Under the pieces are notes generated by a model. It was not told where the DNA came from, searched no databases, and saw only the letters and a list, made by a program, of their open reading frames with translations. From Rhodobacter sp. (GTDB lineage: Bacteria > Pseudomonadota > Alphaproteobacteria > Rhodobacterales > Rhodobacteraceae), in the NCBI GenBank assembly GCA_027482795.1, contig JAIXVS010000360.1, positions 1-6,308 of the forward strand: a stretch of DNA of 6,308 nt, written 5' to 3'. Below, piece after piece: positions 5,456 through 6,308 of the stretch. Position numbers and translations under genes: made by a program. The stretch's first letter is position 1. Each line of letters begins with the position of its first letter.

Positions 5456-6308
5456 TCACATATCCCCAAAACGCGTTTGGGCCTTCATCGACGCGGCCAG
5501 TGAATTCAGCCGCGCCAGCGCCACCTCGCCCAACAAACCGCGCCCTTCGTCGTTCAAATCCACCTGCAACAGTTTTTGCGCGGCATCATAACTTAGGCGG
5601 CAGACGGTGGATGGATCGCGCACCGCAAACATCGCGCCAAAGCGCATGGCCTTGCCCAGCACCTCAGCCGTTTGAATTTCGCTGTCAGACAGCAAACGGA
5701 ACAGGGGTTCCAACCGCGATCCTGAACGGCTGTTCTTATAGCGATGCACCAGCGCAAGGCCCAAGAACACTCGGCCCGGATGATCCAGCCCGCCAAGGTT
5801 GGCACGGGTGGCTGCGTCAAAGCAGGCTTCGGCGCGAAAATCTGGGTGCGTGCGCCACGATGTATCATGCAAAAGGCAGGCCGCCTTGATCAATCGCAGG
5901 CGGTCATTGCTGGCATCGCCAAACAGGGGCAGCAAAAATTCATACAGTTTTTTGCCAAACCCTGGCAGGCGGCTTTGGGTTTTTTCGGCCATACGCGCGG
6001 CTTCCAGCAAAGGATCACGCGCGCGCAAACTGGGCGGCATTTGTTCAAACAAAAGCCCCTCGCGAATGCCATAGGCAGACACATCAATGCCGCTGGGCCC
6101 TGCAATTTGCACCAGCGCGCGCAACACTTCGCAGGCGATGGGCACCAGTTCCATCCGTTCAGCCGACGTGCCCGTGCGCGAGCGCAAGGAAGACAGATCA
6201 GATTTCGCAATCCAATCCAGCGTCTCTAGCAGGCCCGCGCTGTCCATGCGGTATTCATGCAAAACCGTCAGCGGATAGCCCCGCCGCTCCATATCCAGCC
6301 GCGCAATC
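5456..6308 (-). CDS. Ppx/GppA-family phosphatase (exopolyphosphatase type), partial (N-terminus beyond right edge)
   Basis: The C-terminal 283 residues are visible, and the frame continues off the right edge. The first complete codons read IARLDMERRGYPLTVL, a block that lies inside the family, so the internal Met at 6290-6292 is not the true start. Ppx/GppA enzymes remove terminal phosphate from polyphosphate or convert pppGpp to ppGpp. They have an actin-like N-terminal phosphatase module and a helical HD-like C-terminal part. Visible here are the end of the actin-like module (GTSAERMELVPIA, then SAYGIREGLLFEQM) and the helical region with AACLLHDTSWRTHPDFRAE and FLGLALVHRYKN, typical of alphaproteobacterial members. 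The Ser/Thr-Gly and DIGGGS-type nucleotide loops lie outside the window, so activity cannot be judged. Exopolyphosphatase versus pppGpp hydrolase is not separable here. The gene heads the visible row of five co-directional genes. Confidence 0.88.
   Translation of the reverse strand, partial: IARLDMERRGYPLTVLHEYRMDSAGLLETLDWIAKSDLSSLRSRTGTSAERMELVPIACEVLRALVQIAGPSGIDVSAYGIREGLLFEQMPPSLRARDPLLEAARMAEKTQSRLPGFGKKLYEFLLPLFGDASNDRLRLIKAACLLHDTSWRTHPDFRAEACFDAATRANLGGLDHPGRVFLGLALVHRYKNSRSGSRLEPLFRLLSDSEIQTAEVLGKAMRFGAMFAVRDPSTVCRLSYDAAQKLLQVDLNDEGRGLLGEVALARLNSLAASMKAQTRFGDM

Noticed and set aside
5456..6292. Complete Ppx-like gene starting at the Met at 6290-6292
   Set aside because: The frame continues upstream without a stop to the window edge and reads IARLD, which belongs to the conserved family block, so the gene is truncated by the window rather than starting there.
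1..6308. tRNA, rRNA, CRISPR, insertion-sequence or phage features
   Set aside because: No cloverleaf-like sequence, no spaced direct repeats, no transposase or integrase, and no terminal inverted repeats were seen on either strand.

Overview
This window looks like chromosomal DNA from an alphaproteobacterium, most likely of the order Rhodobacterales. The evidence is the GC-rich coding sequence and the protein types: a LolD with an 'APSGAGKST' P-loop, a single LolC/LolE-family permease, a TerB plus J-domain protein without a membrane anchor, a YhbS-like acetyltransferase and a Ppx/GppA phosphatase. I recognise these by recall of family sequences, since no search was possible. There is no sign of a phage, plasmid, insertion sequence, CRISPR array, tRNA or rRNA. 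It reads as an ordinary, densely packed core-genome segment.

Layout from left to right. Positions 1-268 (minus) hold the N-terminal part of an XRE-type helix-turn-helix regulator that runs off the left edge. Positions 392-916 (minus) hold a GNAT acetyltransferase that starts with TTG. A 101-bp divergent gap follows. Positions 1018-1629 (plus) hold a flavin-reductase-like FMN-binding protein with a PKDP-repeat tail. Its stop codon overlaps the stop codon of the convergent lolD. From 1626 to the right edge, five minus-strand genes lie head to tail. In transcription order they are a Ppx/GppA phosphatase (5456-6308, N-terminus outside the window), a TerB/J-domain co-chaperone-like protein (4687-5403), an endonuclease/exonuclease/phosphatase-fold hydrolase (3635-4690), a LolC/E-type permease (2296-3591) and LolD (1626-2303).

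How the genes relate. LolD and the permease form the inner-membrane ABC transporter that releases lipoproteins for transfer to the outer membrane. They overlap by 8 bp and are almost certainly translationally coupled. The J-domain gene and the hydrolase overlap by 4 bp (ATGA). The other gaps in the row are 52 and 43 bp and contain no convincing terminator, so all five genes may share a transcript, although a weak internal promoter may precede the permease. Nothing in the sequence gives a shared function for the phosphatase, co-chaperone, hydrolase and lipoprotein transporter. The left three genes are separate units. The regulator has an inverted repeat just before its start codon that could be an autoregulatory operator.

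I did not find a convincing new multi-gene system here. The observations below are modest: the operator-like repeat, the overlapping convergent stops beside a 12-bp coding repeat, a start-stop codon pair at the permease start, an EF-hand-like loop in the hydrolase, and the single-permease Lol arrangement. No stretch longer than about 125 bases lacks a gene.
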